DNA of 64,000 bases from Prosthecobacter vanneervenii. GTDB taxonomy: Bacteria > Verrucomicrobiota > Verrucomicrobiia > Verrucomicrobiales > Verrucomicrobiaceae. The notes under the pieces are model-generated. The model did no database searches, was not told the origin of the DNA, and was given only the letters and a program-made list of their open reading frames with translations. Where the stretch lies: contig NZ_JACHIG010000005.1 in NCBI RefSeq assembly GCF_014203095.1, positions 186,001-250,000 of the forward strand, read 5' to 3'. This document shows, piece by piece, positions 50,882-59,183 of this stretch. The position numbers and the translations under genes were made by a program. The stretch's first letter is position 1. The number at the start of each line of letters is the position of its first letter.

Positions 50882-51943
50882 ATGATTCGGAATCTATTGT
50901 TCGACTGGTCCGGGACGCTGGTGGATGACCTGCCGGGAGTGATCTCCGCCGTGAATGGCATGCTGCGCACCGCCGGTGCGGCGGAGCTGACGCGGGAGGA
51001 ATTCCGTGCGCGCTTCCGCCTGCCCTACACCGAATTCTTTGCCGAGGTGCTGCCAGACGTGCCGCTGCAGCGCCTGCAGCAGCTCTACCTGGAGCACTTC
51101 ACCCACGCGCATGAGGACCTGCACCTGCTGCCGCATGCGCTGGAGTTCATCCAGTACGCCGCCGCCACCGGCCGCCGCATGGTGGTGCTGAGCAGCGCCC
51201 CGCTGGAGCACGTGACCGCCCAGGCCCAGGCGCTGGGTGTGCGGGATGCCTTTGAGCTGCTGCGCTGCGGTGTGGTGGACAAGCGGGAGGAAATCCACGG
51301 CCTGCTGGCAGACCTGGACATGGCCCCGGAGGAGACCGCCTTCATCGGCGACATGCGCCATGACATCGATGCCGGACGCGCCGCCGGGGTGGTGAGCATC
51401 GCCACCTGCACGGGGTATGAGACGGCAGCCCAGCTGCTGACCTCCGGGCCGGACATGCTGGTGCCAGATCTCTCCCGCCTGCCCGCACTGCTGGGCGGCC
51501 TAGGCGCGGCTGACAAGGCCTACCCCGTGGCCACGGTGGGCGCGCTGATTTTAAATGAGGCAGGCGAGCTGCTGCTGATCCGCACGCACAAATGGAGTCA
51601 CCGCTGGGGCATCCCCGGCGGCAAGATCAAGCGCGGGGAAACCTGCGAGGAGGCGCTGATCCGTGAGATCCAGGAAGAAACCGCCCTGACGCTGAAGGAC
51701 ATCGCCTTTGTGATGGTGCAGGACTGCATCGAGCCGCCCGAGTTTCAGCGCTCCGCCCACTTCCTGCTGCTCAACTACATCGCCCGCTGCACCGAGGCGC
51801 AGCCGCAGGTGGTGCTGAATGAGGAGGCGCAGGCCTTCCGCTGGGTGCCTCTGGCCGAGGCGCTGGAGATGGACCTGAACATCCCCACGAGGGTGCTCAT
51901 TGATGAGTGTGTGCGGAAAGGGCTGCTGGGAAAGGCACAATGA
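50882..51943 (+). CDS. HAD-family phosphatase fused to a Nudix hydrolase
   Basis: A 353-residue fusion. HAD domain about 1-205: nucleophile motif 'FDWSGTLVDD' (Asp8; the usual second Asp is Ser10, as in the phosphonatase-like D-W-A-G-T variant), 'VLSSAP' motif II, 'FIGDMRHDIDAGRAAG' motif IV. Nudix domain about 215-345 with a complete Nudix box beginning near residue 245 ('GGKIKRGETCEEALIREIQE'). Probably a nucleotide or sugar-nucleotide housekeeping enzyme. Its TGA stop lies inside a CGAATGACGAA-type repeat. Confidence 0.88.
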   Translation: MIRNLLFDWSGTLVDDLPGVISAVNGMLRTAGAAELTREEFRARFRLPYTEFFAEVLPDVPLQRLQQLYLEHFTHAHEDLHLLPHALEFIQYAAATGRRMVVLSSAPLEHVTAQAQALGVRDAFELLRCGVVDKREEIHGLLADLDMAPEETAFIGDMRHDIDAGRAAGVVSIATCTGYETAAQLLTSGPDMLVPDLSRLPALLGGLGAADKAYPVATVGALILNEAGELLLIRTHKWSHRWGIPGGKIKRGETCEEALIREIQEETALTLKDIAFVMVQDCIEPPEFQRSAHFLLLNYIARCTEAQPQVVLNEEAQAFRWVPLAEALEMDLNIPTRVLIDECVRKGLLGKAQ

Positions 51944-52097
51944 CGAATGATGAAATCCGAATGACGAAATAATGCCGAAGCTCGAATGACAAAGCGCGCC
52001 GCGTAGCAGGATGGCCGGCCCCCGTGCTCCGAGACCTCACACGCGTTGTTTCGGCATTCGTCATTATTTCGTCATTCGGGCTTACTCATTCGTCATT
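51939..52097. repeat. Imperfect inverted repeat of AATGACGAA units
   Basis: Left arm 51939-51979 (AATGACGAATGATGAAATCC through AATGCCGAA) and right arm 52050-52097 are inverse copies with small indels, about 70 bp apart. The left arm includes the TGA stop of the HAD-Nudix gene. Both arms are built from repeated GAATGACGAA units. Confidence 0.75.
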
Positions 52098-52138
52098 CTT
52101 TGCGCTAAGTACTCCTCCACGCCCATCGGCCCCACCCC

Positions 52139-52495
52139 ATGCTTTCTCCTGACGAAATCCGCATCTCCGCCCTGCGCCTGACCACCTTCATCGGTGTGCC
52201 GGAGGAGGAGCGTGCCGCCAGCCAGGTGCTGGAGGCGGACATCACCCTGCGGGTGGCGCGGCGGTTTGAGGAGATGAAGGACGACATCGCTGCCACGATC
52301 GACTACGCCGCCGTAGCGCTGCGCATGCGGGAGCTGGCAGGGGCCCGGCCCCGCAGGCTGATCGAGACGCTGGCCGCCGAGATGGCCGCGTGCGCGCTGG
52401 AGGAGTTTGGCGCGGCGGGGGTCAGCATCGAGCTGCGCAAGCACATCCTGCCCGGCACCGACCACGTGGCCGTGCGCCTGACGCGCGGCGAGTGA
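52139..52495 (+). CDS. folB: Dihydroneopterin aldolase-like protein
   Basis: A 118-residue protein of FolB size and pattern: 'GVPEEERAASQVLEADITLR' near 20, 'ATIDYAAVALRM' near 60, and 'RLIETLAAEMAACALEEFG' with the conserved Glu. FolB converts dihydroneopterin to hydroxymethyldihydropterin in folate synthesis. No other folate genes are adjacent. Confidence 0.82.
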   Translation: MLSPDEIRISALRLTTFIGVPEEERAASQVLEADITLRVARRFEEMKDDIAATIDYAAVALRMRELAGARPRRLIETLAAEMAACALEEFGAAGVSIELRKHILPGTDHVAVRLTRGE

Positions 52496-52593
52496 ACGGA
52501 AACCCGCGCCGGAGGTCTGAGACTTCGATCTTGCCAGCCTGAACCACCGCGCCTAGTATCGCGGCTCATCGAGAATTCCAATTCCGCCCAACA

Positions 52594-52917
52594 ATGACTT
52601 TCCTGCGCCTGCCATTTGCTGCTCTGACTGCATCCATTGTCCTCGCATCGTGCGGGTTCGGTGGAGAGCACTACGATTCCAAATACCCCACCGTCTCTCA
52701 GCAGGATGCCTATGACGTGAGCTGGGGACTGCCTGCGCGCAAAGCACGCGGCAATCCCAAGCTGCGCTATCAGGTCAATTCCCGCGCCGAGCAGGCTGCC
52801 AGCTCCGCCCCTGCAGCTCCGGCCGCACTCGCCCCCGCTCCTGCGGCAGCACCTGCCGCTGCACCCGCAGCCGCCCCCGCCCCGATCAATCCCGTCGCCC
52901 CGGCTGGCCTGCGCTAA
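52594..52917 (+). CDS. Putative lipoprotein with Ala/Pro-rich tail
   Basis: A 107-residue protein starting 'MTFLRLPFAALTASIVLASC', a lipoprotein signal. A short folded-looking segment ('YPTVSQQDAYDVSWGLPARK') is followed by an Ala/Pro repeat tail (residues about 68-104) of the kind that spans the periplasm or cell wall. It lies 27 bp before the cyclophilin gene and is probably co-transcribed. Function unknown. Confidence 0.7.
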   Translation: MTFLRLPFAALTASIVLASCGFGGEHYDSKYPTVSQQDAYDVSWGLPARKARGNPKLRYQVNSRAEQAASSAPAAPAALAPAPAAAPAAAPAAAPAPINPVAPAGLR

Positions 52918-52944
52918 AAACACAGGAAGGTTTCCTTTTTCTCA

Positions 52945-53907
52945 ATGGATCGTCACGTAAAGCCCCTGCTTCTGACCTGCCTTCTGGCTCTGGGTTGCCA
53001 CTCCGCACTCCACGCCCAGACCCTGAACGCCCCCCAGTCCCTGCGCGACGGCATCCGCCCTGCGGAGGCTAAGGCCAAGGATGAAAAGGACATGGTGGCC
53101 GCGGCTCCTGCTGCCGCGCCCTCCACCACGCAGGAGGTGGACAAGCTGGCTGAGGAGGCGCAGAAGTCCCTCTTCCAGTCTGTGGACAAATCCTCCTCAG
53201 GCTCAGCCCCCACCACGACCACCTTCTCCGGTCCCCTGCGCCTCCCTGCGCAGCGCCTGGAAGACCCCTCCCTCTGGGCCAAGGATTCGGTGCACAAGCT
53301 CGCGGTGATGGAAGTGGCACTGGGCGGCTCCAAGGAGACCGTGATGATCGAGCTCTTTCCCAATGACGCGCCGCAGACGGTGAACAACTTCATCGACAAA
53401 TGCGACAGCGGCTTCTACAAAGGCTTGGCCTTCCATCGTGCCATCGAGGGCTTCATCGTCCAGACCGGAGACCCGCTGACCTCCGATGAATCCGCCCGCA
53501 CCAAGTGGGGCACCGGTGGCGAGGACAAGACCCTCCCTGCCGAGATCAAGCTGCCGCACCGCATCGGAGCCGTGGCCATGGCCCGCCGCTCTGACAAGGT
53601 CAATCCTGAGCGCCGCTCCAATGGATCGCAGTTCTACATCACCCTCGGCAACTACAAGGCTCTCGAAGGCAATTACACCGTCTTTGGCCAGGTGGTCTCA
53701 GGCTTGGAAACCATCAAGCGCATCTCCCTCATGCCGGTGGACGCCAACGACTGCCCGGTGGCCCGCATCGAGATCAAGTCCATCAAGGTGGTGAATCAAA
53801 AAGGCCCCATGCAGCTGCCCACCATGACCGCCCAGGAAGGCGCACGCTACGTCAAGCCCGACGCCGCCCGCAGCATGGTTGGCCGCATCTTCCGCCACAT
53901 CTGGTAA
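52945..53907 (+). CDS. Exported cyclophilin-type peptidyl-prolyl isomerase
   Basis: A 320-residue protein. Signal 'VKPLLLTCLLALGCHSALHA'; a low-complexity linker to about 105; then a cyclophilin domain with catalytic-site motifs 'FHRAIEGFIVQTGDP' (Arg, Gln) and 'GSQFYITLGNYKAL', and late 'VFGQVVSGLETIKRI'. Acts as a folding helper in the periplasm. Follows a small lipoprotein gene. Confidence 0.92.
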   Translation: MDRHVKPLLLTCLLALGCHSALHAQTLNAPQSLRDGIRPAEAKAKDEKDMVAAAPAAAPSTTQEVDKLAEEAQKSLFQSVDKSSSGSAPTTTTFSGPLRLPAQRLEDPSLWAKDSVHKLAVMEVALGGSKETVMIELFPNDAPQTVNNFIDKCDSGFYKGLAFHRAIEGFIVQTGDPLTSDESARTKWGTGGEDKTLPAEIKLPHRIGAVAMARRSDKVNPERRSNGSQFYITLGNYKALEGNYTVFGQVVSGLETIKRISLMPVDANDCPVARIEIKSIKVVNQKGPMQLPTMTAQEGARYVKPDAARSMVGRIFRHIW

Positions 53908-54016
53908 GACAGGCCTCTCAAGGCAGGGCTGGCTTTCCACACCAGCCGCGAGAGGTCATGTGGCATGCGAATGGCATAGCACATGTTCTCGGAGAGCGCG
54001 GCGTGCTTTCCGGCAT

Positions 54017-54160
54017 GTAGGTTGGGGTGTGTTTGGCGTCCAAGCCCCTCTTTATCGCACGAACACCTCCTCGCCAAACCGCCCGACCACGAGGACGCTC
54101 CTGCCCCTCAGTATTTGCAGCACGCTGATGGACGGGCGGGCTAGCGCCACACCCATCCCA
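54017..54160 (-). repeat. Family-B palindromic repeat, dispersed copy
   Basis: A 144-bp minus-orientation copy of the RAYT-flanking repeat: starts GTAGGTTGGGGTGTGTTTGG, contains 'GCCAAACCGCCCGACCACGA' and 'CTGATGGACGGGCGGGCTAG', and ends CACACCCATCCCAC. It lies between the convergent ends of the cyclophilin and tilS genes. Confidence 0.85.
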
Positions 54161-54194
54161 CTTCTCAGAGTGGGCTAAAAACCAACACTCTCCG

Positions 54195-55181
54195 CTACTC
54201 CACCCACAGCCGCTTGGCCTTGCGGCGCAGGTGCTTGTCCTCGGGCAGGTTGATCTTGGCAGGGCCGTCCGCAGCCAGCATGCTCAGCGCGGCATCGATC
54301 ACCTCGTACTCGACGCCTGGCAGCTCCCACACCTCGCGCAGCCAGAAGGCAAACACGCGTGAGGACACCGCCGGGTGCAGCGCCAGCAGCTCTGGAGAGA
54401 TGACCAGGGAGCGGTCCTCCAGCACGCGGCCCTCCGCTGTCAGAAAGTCCATGGCCTGCCGCTGCAGCGCGTCGTCATCCTGCTCCGCCAGCGTGGCCAG
54501 GCGCAGCATCTGCGGCACCACATCGCGGGCGCAGATGTCATTGAGCAAAGGCAGCGCCTCATGCCGCAGTCGGTTGCGCCGGTATTTGGGCGAGGTGTTG
54601 CTGGAGTCCTCGCGGAACTTGGCGCGCTTGGACTTGAGGTAGGCATCGATCTCGCTGCGCCGCACGTGCAGCAGCGGGCGCACCAGATGCAGGCCGGAGT
54701 CCAGCCGCTGCACCGTGTGCATGCCCGCCAGCCCCGCCATGCCGCTGCCGCGGCAGAGGTTTCCCAGGATCGTCTCCGCCTGATCCTCCGCATGATGGGC
54801 CAGCAGCACCACCCACACGTCATATTTTTCCGCCATGCGCAGCAGAAAGCCGTGCCGTGCCTCGCGTGCCGCCATCTCGGTGGAGATGCGCTTCTTTTCC
54901 GCCACGGCGGCCACGTCCTCGGCCTCGATCTCGCACTTCAGCCCCAGCTTCTTGGCCAGACGGCGCACAAAGGCTGCGTCGTCGATCGACTCCTTGCCCC
55001 GCAGGCCGTGGTTCAGGTGGCAGAGGATCAGCTCGGTAAACCCGGCGTCCCGCAGCAGATGCAGCAGCGCCACCGAATCTCGCCCGCCAGAAATCGCGAG
55101 CATCACAGGCTCATTAGGATGACAGGCAGCGGGCAGGTTCAGATGGATCTCAGGCACAGCGGGAATTCTTAACGAACTCAC
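54195..55181 (-). CDS. tilS: tRNA(Ile)-lysidine synthetase
   Basis: A 328-residue enzyme that lysidinylates C34 of tRNA-Ile2. PP-loop 'AISGGRDSVALLHLL' (SGGxDS), 'HLNHGLRGKES', 'AHHAEDQAETILGNLCRGSG', and 'RPLLHVRRSEIDAYL' match TilS. Shorter than the 430-residue E. coli enzyme because the C-terminal accessory domain is reduced, as in other compact TilS proteins. Confidence 0.92.
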   Translation of the reverse strand: MSSLRIPAVPEIHLNLPAACHPNEPVMLAISGGRDSVALLHLLRDAGFTELILCHLNHGLRGKESIDDAAFVRRLAKKLGLKCEIEAEDVAAVAEKKRISTEMAAREARHGFLLRMAEKYDVWVVLLAHHAEDQAETILGNLCRGSGMAGLAGMHTVQRLDSGLHLVRPLLHVRRSEIDAYLKSKRAKFREDSSNTSPKYRRNRLRHEALPLLNDICARDVVPQMLRLATLAEQDDDALQRQAMDFLTAEGRVLEDRSLVISPELLALHPAVSSRVFAFWLREVWELPGVEYEVIDAALSMLAADGPAKINLPEDKHLRRKAKRLWVE

Positions 55182-55277
55182 GGCATCAATCCATCAGCAA
55201 AGATTACCAAAAAGTGAAATGTCATCCAGCCTTGCGGTAAGCCGTGGTTTCGACACCTTGCACGCCCCCTTCCCATC

Positions 55278-56804
55278 ATGGCCACCAAGCAAACCACCCC
55301 TGGCATCTGTTATCTCGTCGGCGCCGGTCCCGGCGATCCCGGACTTCTCACGCTCAAAGGGAAGGAATGCATCGAGGCCGCCGATGTGCTGGTCTATGAC
55401 TACCTCTGCAACCCCGAGCACCTGCGCCATGCCAAGCCCGGCACCGAGCGCATCTACGTGGGCAAGAAAGCTGGCGACCACACCCTCAAGCAGGATGAGA
55501 TCAACGCCCTCATCGTCAAGCTCACCACCGAGGGCAAGACCGTCACGCGCCTGAAGGGCGGCGACCCCGTGCTCTTTGGCCGTGGGGCCGAAGAGGCCGC
55601 CGAGCTGCGCGCTGCGGGCGTGAAGTTTGAGATCGTCCCCGGCATCACCTCCGCCATCGCCGGGCCTGCGTATGCCGGCATCCCGGTCACACACCGCTCC
55701 CACGCCTCCCAGCTCACCATCTTCACCGGCCACGAAGACCCCACCAAGCCGGACACCTCTCTCGACTACGCCAAGCTGGCGCAGGCAGACGGCACCAAGG
55801 TCTTTCTCATGGGCGTGGAACGCATCGACGAGATCACGCGCGAATTCATCAAGCACGGCGCCAGCCCGGACACCCCCATGGCCCTCGTGCGCTGGGCCAC
55901 GCACAAGCACCAGCAGACGCTCGTGGCCACGCTGGCCACCATGGCCGCCAAGGTCAAGGAAGTCGGCTTCAAAGCACCCGCCGTCGCCGTCGTCGGAGAC
56001 GTGGTGACCGAGCGCCCTGAGCTGAACTGGTTTGAAGACCGCCCGCTGTTTGGCAAAAAGATCGTCGTCACCCGCACCCGTGCCCAGGCCAGCGTGCTGA
56101 GCCGTCAGCTCTCCCAGCTCGGTGCAGACGTCATCGAGATCCCCACCATCCGCATCGCCCCGGTGGAGGACCAGTATTCCTTTGGCGAGCTGGTGCAGGA
56201 CTGCCACACCTACGACTGGATCATCTTCACCAGCCCGAACGGCGTGGACGCTTTCTTCACCATGTTTGACAAGCTCTACAACGATGCCCGCAGCATCGGT
56301 GGGGCGCGCATTGCGTGCATCGGACCCGGCACGGCGGAAAAGCTCAAGGCCCGCCATCTGGCCGTGGACCTCATGCCCGACAAAAAGAACTACGTGGCCG
56401 AGGGCCTGGTCAAAGCCTTCAAGGACCACCAGAACATGGAAAACGTGAAGGTGCTGTGGGTGCGTGCTGCGGAGACGCGCGAGGTCATCGCCAACGAACT
56501 CAGCGGCATGGGTGCCATCGTGGACGAATGCCTCGCCTACCGCACCGTGGCCGAGACCGAGGACAACCTCGAAGCCCTCGCCCGCCTCAAGGAAGAAGGC
56601 GCGGACATGATCACCTTTACCAGCGCCTCCACCTTCGAGCATTTCCTCAATCTCAAGGTCGATCTCCCTGAAGGCATCAAGATCGCCAGCATCGGCCCCA
56701 TCACCAGCGCCGCCATCAAAGCCCACGGCTTCAAGGTGGACGTGGAAGCCACCGAAAACAGCATCCCCGGGCTGGTGGCAGCGGTGGAGAAGTACTGGAA
56801 GTAG
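55278..56804 (+). CDS. Uroporphyrinogen-III C-methyltransferase / uroporphyrinogen-III synthase fusion
   Basis: A 508-residue bifunctional enzyme (cobA-hemD type). Residues about 10-250 are SUMT: 'YLVGAGPGDPGLLTLKG', 'VTRLKGGDPVLFGRGAEE', 'GIPVTHRSHASQLTIFTGH'. Residues about 260-505 are HemD: 'IVVTRTRAQASVLSRQL', 'WIIFTSPNGVDAFF', 'DMITFTSASTFEHF'. Together they make precorrin-2 from hydroxymethylbilane, feeding siroheme and cobalamin. Works upstream of the CbiX-type and Ahb-like proteins at 9.8-13 kb. Confidence 0.94.
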   Translation: MATKQTTPGICYLVGAGPGDPGLLTLKGKECIEAADVLVYDYLCNPEHLRHAKPGTERIYVGKKAGDHTLKQDEINALIVKLTTEGKTVTRLKGGDPVLFGRGAEEAAELRAAGVKFEIVPGITSAIAGPAYAGIPVTHRSHASQLTIFTGHEDPTKPDTSLDYAKLAQADGTKVFLMGVERIDEITREFIKHGASPDTPMALVRWATHKHQQTLVATLATMAAKVKEVGFKAPAVAVVGDVVTERPELNWFEDRPLFGKKIVVTRTRAQASVLSRQLSQLGADVIEIPTIRIAPVEDQYSFGELVQDCHTYDWIIFTSPNGVDAFFTMFDKLYNDARSIGGARIACIGPGTAEKLKARHLAVDLMPDKKNYVAEGLVKAFKDHQNMENVKVLWVRAAETREVIANELSGMGAIVDECLAYRTVAETEDNLEALARLKEEGADMITFTSASTFEHFLNLKVDLPEGIKIASIGPITSAAIKAHGFKVDVEATENSIPGLVAAVEKYWK

Positions 56805-57000
56805 GCGTGGCGAAAATGCCAGCATAGGGGGCCGCACAACGCGAAGCCAGCCGAAGGCAATCCTCTGTGCGGCTCGCAAGCATGCTGATGAACAAGCTGC
56901 AATCCTCCTGCGTAACAGCCGCAGACGGGTCTGTGGAAGCCATTCTGCGGCCCGAGTCCCCAGCCACAGGATCGACAATGTCGCCGCCATCCTTTGCCCC

Positions 57001-57420
57001 TCACTGCCCCAGCCCCTGCAGCAGCGTGCTCAGCTCCGGCCCGATGCGGCGCAGCTGCTCGCGGTGCAGGGCGGAGAGCTCCTCCAGCACGGCCTCCCCA
57101 CGGCTCGTGAGGCGGATGTTCACGCAGCGGCGGTCCTCGGCGGAGGCCACACGCTGCACCAGCTTTTCCAGCACCAGCCGGTCCACCAGCCCCACCGCGC
57201 TGTGGTGCTTGATCTGCAGGCGTTCCGCCAGCTCACCGATCGTCACATAATCCCGCCCTGGAAACCCCTTGATGGCCAGCAGCGCCTGATGCTGCTGCGG
57301 TGTCAGTCCTGCCGCGCCGGCAGCCTCCTCGCTGAAGCGCAAAAACTTCCGCAGCGAAAAGCGGAAGGCCGCCAGGCTTTCGTACTGCGATTTGGAGATG
57401 GGTCTGCGGTTGGGCATCAT
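57001..57420 (-). CDS. MarR-family transcriptional regulator
   Basis: A 139-residue winged-helix regulator from ATG 57420 (57417 equally possible). 'LTPQQHQALLAIKGFPGRDY' opens the DNA-binding domain; 'VTIGELAERLQIKHHSAVGL' holds the recognition helix; 'ASAEDRRCVNIRLTSRGEAV' is the wing. It is divergent from a membrane-protein/HPP cluster with a perfect inverted repeat in between, so it probably represses that cluster and itself. Confidence 0.9.
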   Translation of the reverse strand: MMPNRRPISKSQYESLAAFRFSLRKFLRFSEEAAGAAGLTPQQHQALLAIKGFPGRDYVTIGELAERLQIKHHSAVGLVDRLVLEKLVQRVASAEDRRCVNIRLTSRGEAVLEELSALHREQLRRIGPELSTLLQGLGQ

Positions 57421-57461
57421 GGCAGTTGAAGCATTTTTCGGGCCTAGCAGGCCATCCCCGT

Positions 57462-57488
57462 TTGACATATATCGCATTACGATATTAT
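57462..57488 (+). promoter_or_regulatory. Divergent promoter with overlapping MarR-type operator
   Basis: TTGACA at 57462-57467 with TATTAT at 57483-57488 (15-bp spacing) directed at the 57528 gene. Overlapping it is ATATCG-CATTA-CGATAT (57469-57485), a perfect inverted repeat of the size bound by MarR dimers. Confidence 0.65.
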
Positions 57489-57527
57489 TTCCAGCAGCAA
57501 TCAACCCCCAGGAGCCGCCACCCCATC

Positions 57528-57608
57528 ATGCTGCTCATCATCAAATCCCTGCTTCTGAAGCTCCTCATCGCCGCCATGGCCGGAGGTGCCATCTATGCCT
57601 TGTGCTGA
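57528..57608 (+). CDS. Very small hydrophobic protein
   Basis: A 26-residue frame, 'MLLIIKSLLLKLLIAAMAGG' then 'AIYALC', one membrane helix, preceded by 'CAGGAGCC' as ribosome binding site. Its end overlaps the start of the next gene. It may be a real membrane microprotein or a leader for translational coupling. Confidence 0.45.
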   Translation: MLLIIKSLLLKLLIAAMAGGAIYALC

Positions 57609-58008
57609 GCCGCGCCCCTTCCGCTGCTTCCGCGATCCGCTCTTTCTGACGGGCTGCGCCGCCTACAGCGCCAACCGCTTCCTCATCAAGCCGTATGCTG
57701 CGCCCGGCTTCCTGATGTTTCACTTCAATGACCTTTGGCTCATCCCCTGCGTGCTGCCCCCGGTGCTCTGGCTGCATCAGCGCCTCGGCCTGCGCACTCC
57801 GGGGGCACCGCCGCAGATGACAGAGATCGTGGGGCATCTGGTCTTCTGGTCCCTGCTGTTTGAGTGGATCCTGCCACGCCTCATCCCCGGCAGCACCGGA
57901 GATCTGGCAGACGTGGCTGCCTACAGCACAGGGGCGCTCCTGGCCGCCCTTTGGTGGCGGCACCACTACGCCTCCTGCCCTGCCGCCACACATGGCAGCC
58001 GGGCCTGA
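57595..58008 (+). CDS. Small membrane protein, hypothetical
   Basis: A 137-residue protein from ATG 57595 with about three helices: 'NDLWLIPCVLPPVLWLHQ', 'IVGHLVFWSLLFEWILP', 'TGALLAALWW'. An aromatic/basic N-terminus ('FRCFRDPLFLTGCAAYSANR') precedes them. It loosely resembles VanZ-like proteins, but I see no decisive motif. Between the MarR regulator and the HPP gene and probably co-transcribed with the latter. Confidence 0.65.
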   Translation: MPCAEPRPFRCFRDPLFLTGCAAYSANRFLIKPYAAPGFLMFHFNDLWLIPCVLPPVLWLHQRLGLRTPGAPPQMTEIVGHLVFWSLLFEWILPRLIPGSTGDLADVAAYSTGALLAALWWRHHYASCPAATHGSRA

Positions 58009-58057
58009 GCCCCGCGCCAGACACGCGCTCACCGGCCTCCGCAGTCTTCCACCCACC

Positions 58058-58744
58058 ATGTCCGTCTCTCCTATCCGCCGCTGGCTTGGCATCGAGCTCA
58101 TCGAGATCAGCCTCACGGAAAAAGCAGTCTCCGCCCTCGGCGGCGCGCTTGCCATCCTGGCCTTGATCGCCATCTCCACCAGCGCCCTGCCAGCGGGCGG
58201 TGCGCCTGTCATCATCACCTCCATGGGAGCCAGCGCCGTGCTGCTCTTTGGCATGCCACACGGGCAGCTCTCCCAGCCGTGGCCGGTCCTCGCCGGGCAT
58301 GGCATCTCAGCGCTCATCGGCGTCCTCTGTGCGCAGGGCATCTCTCATCCCGCCCTTGCCGGAGCCTGCGCCGTGGGTCTTTCCATCGGAGCCATGCAGC
58401 AGCTCAAATGCCTCCATCCGCCCGGAGGCGCCACCGCACTCACCGCCGTGCTCGGTGGCGAGTCCGTCCGGCAGCTCGGTTTTGGCTTCGTGGTCTTTCC
58501 CGTGCTGGCCAATGCCACCGTCATGGTGCTGCTGGCCGCGCTGATCAACTACGCCTTCCGCTGGCGGCGCTACCCCAATGCCCTCCACCAACCCGCCCAG
58601 TCACGTGCAGCCGTAGTTCCGCCACCCACACACGAAGACATCCTGGCCGCACTGCGCTCTCTCGACTCCTTCGTGGACATCAGCGAGGACGACCTCATCC
58701 GGCTGGTGGAACTGCTGCGAAATCATCCCGGTAGGAATGGATGA
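58058..58744 (+). CDS. HPP-family membrane protein
   Basis: A 228-residue protein with four helices of the HPP family. The signature 'CLHPPGGATALTAVLGG' lies at about 118-134; 'VIITSMGASAVLLFGMPHGQ' and 'HGISALIGVLCAQ' are also typical. A short cytosolic helical tail follows. HPP proteins include candidate nitrite/anion transporters. The ATG at 58058 begins the conserved region. Confidence 0.85.
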   Translation: MSVSPIRRWLGIELIEISLTEKAVSALGGALAILALIAISTSALPAGGAPVIITSMGASAVLLFGMPHGQLSQPWPVLAGHGISALIGVLCAQGISHPALAGACAVGLSIGAMQQLKCLHPPGGATALTAVLGGESVRQLGFGFVVFPVLANATVMVLLAALINYAFRWRRYPNALHQPAQSRAAVVPPPTHEDILAALRSLDSFVDISEDDLIRLVELLRNHPGRNG

Positions 58745-58759
58745 AAAGACACAACAAAT

Positions 58760-59149
58760 TCACAAGTGCCCGGTCGGCGGATGCCTGCGAAGCTTTTTTT
58801 CAAAGCCCCGAATGATCAGATGCTCGCTGCTGTTCACACTCAGTGCATCGATGGTGGCCCGCCCAATGGCTGTAATGCCCTTCAAGCGGAACGCCATCCA
58901 TCGAAAATGCTGGTTCCAAGAATCTTCACGGGGATGAAACAACCGCACGCTGCGGCCGGTCTGGGGGTCCCTGGCTTGCACGCGTGCACCTTTCCGAAGC
59001 GAACAGTGAATACAGGCCAGTGCGAGATTCTCCATCAATGTCTCGCCACCAGCAGACTGCGGCAGCACATGATCCACATGAAAAGTCGCCGCCTGACCGA
59101 TCTGCGAAAGCCCGCAGTACTCGCAGCGATTTTTTGCCCGCCGGGCCAC
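58760..59149 (-). CDS. HNH endonuclease
   Basis: A 129-residue (from GTG 59149) HNH protein. Zinc/HNH layout: 'RCEYCGLSQ', 'FHVDHVLPQSAGG' (His-Asp-His), 'NLALACIHCSLRKG'. Homologues usually start about 13 residues earlier; in-frame sequence ('AVPESLRKR') continues up to an ATT at 59188, which overlaps the stop of the upstream gene as ATTGA, so an unusual ATT start with translational coupling is possible. The partner is a 77-residue protein upstream. Confidence 0.85.
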   Translation of the reverse strand: MARRAKNRCEYCGLSQIGQAATFHVDHVLPQSAGGETLMENLALACIHCSLRKGARVQARDPQTGRSVRLFHPREDSWNQHFRWMAFRLKGITAIGRATIDALSVNSSEHLIIRGFEKKLRRHPPTGHL

Positions 59150-59183
59150 ACGCTTGCGCAGGCTCTCAGGGACGGCTATGCAG

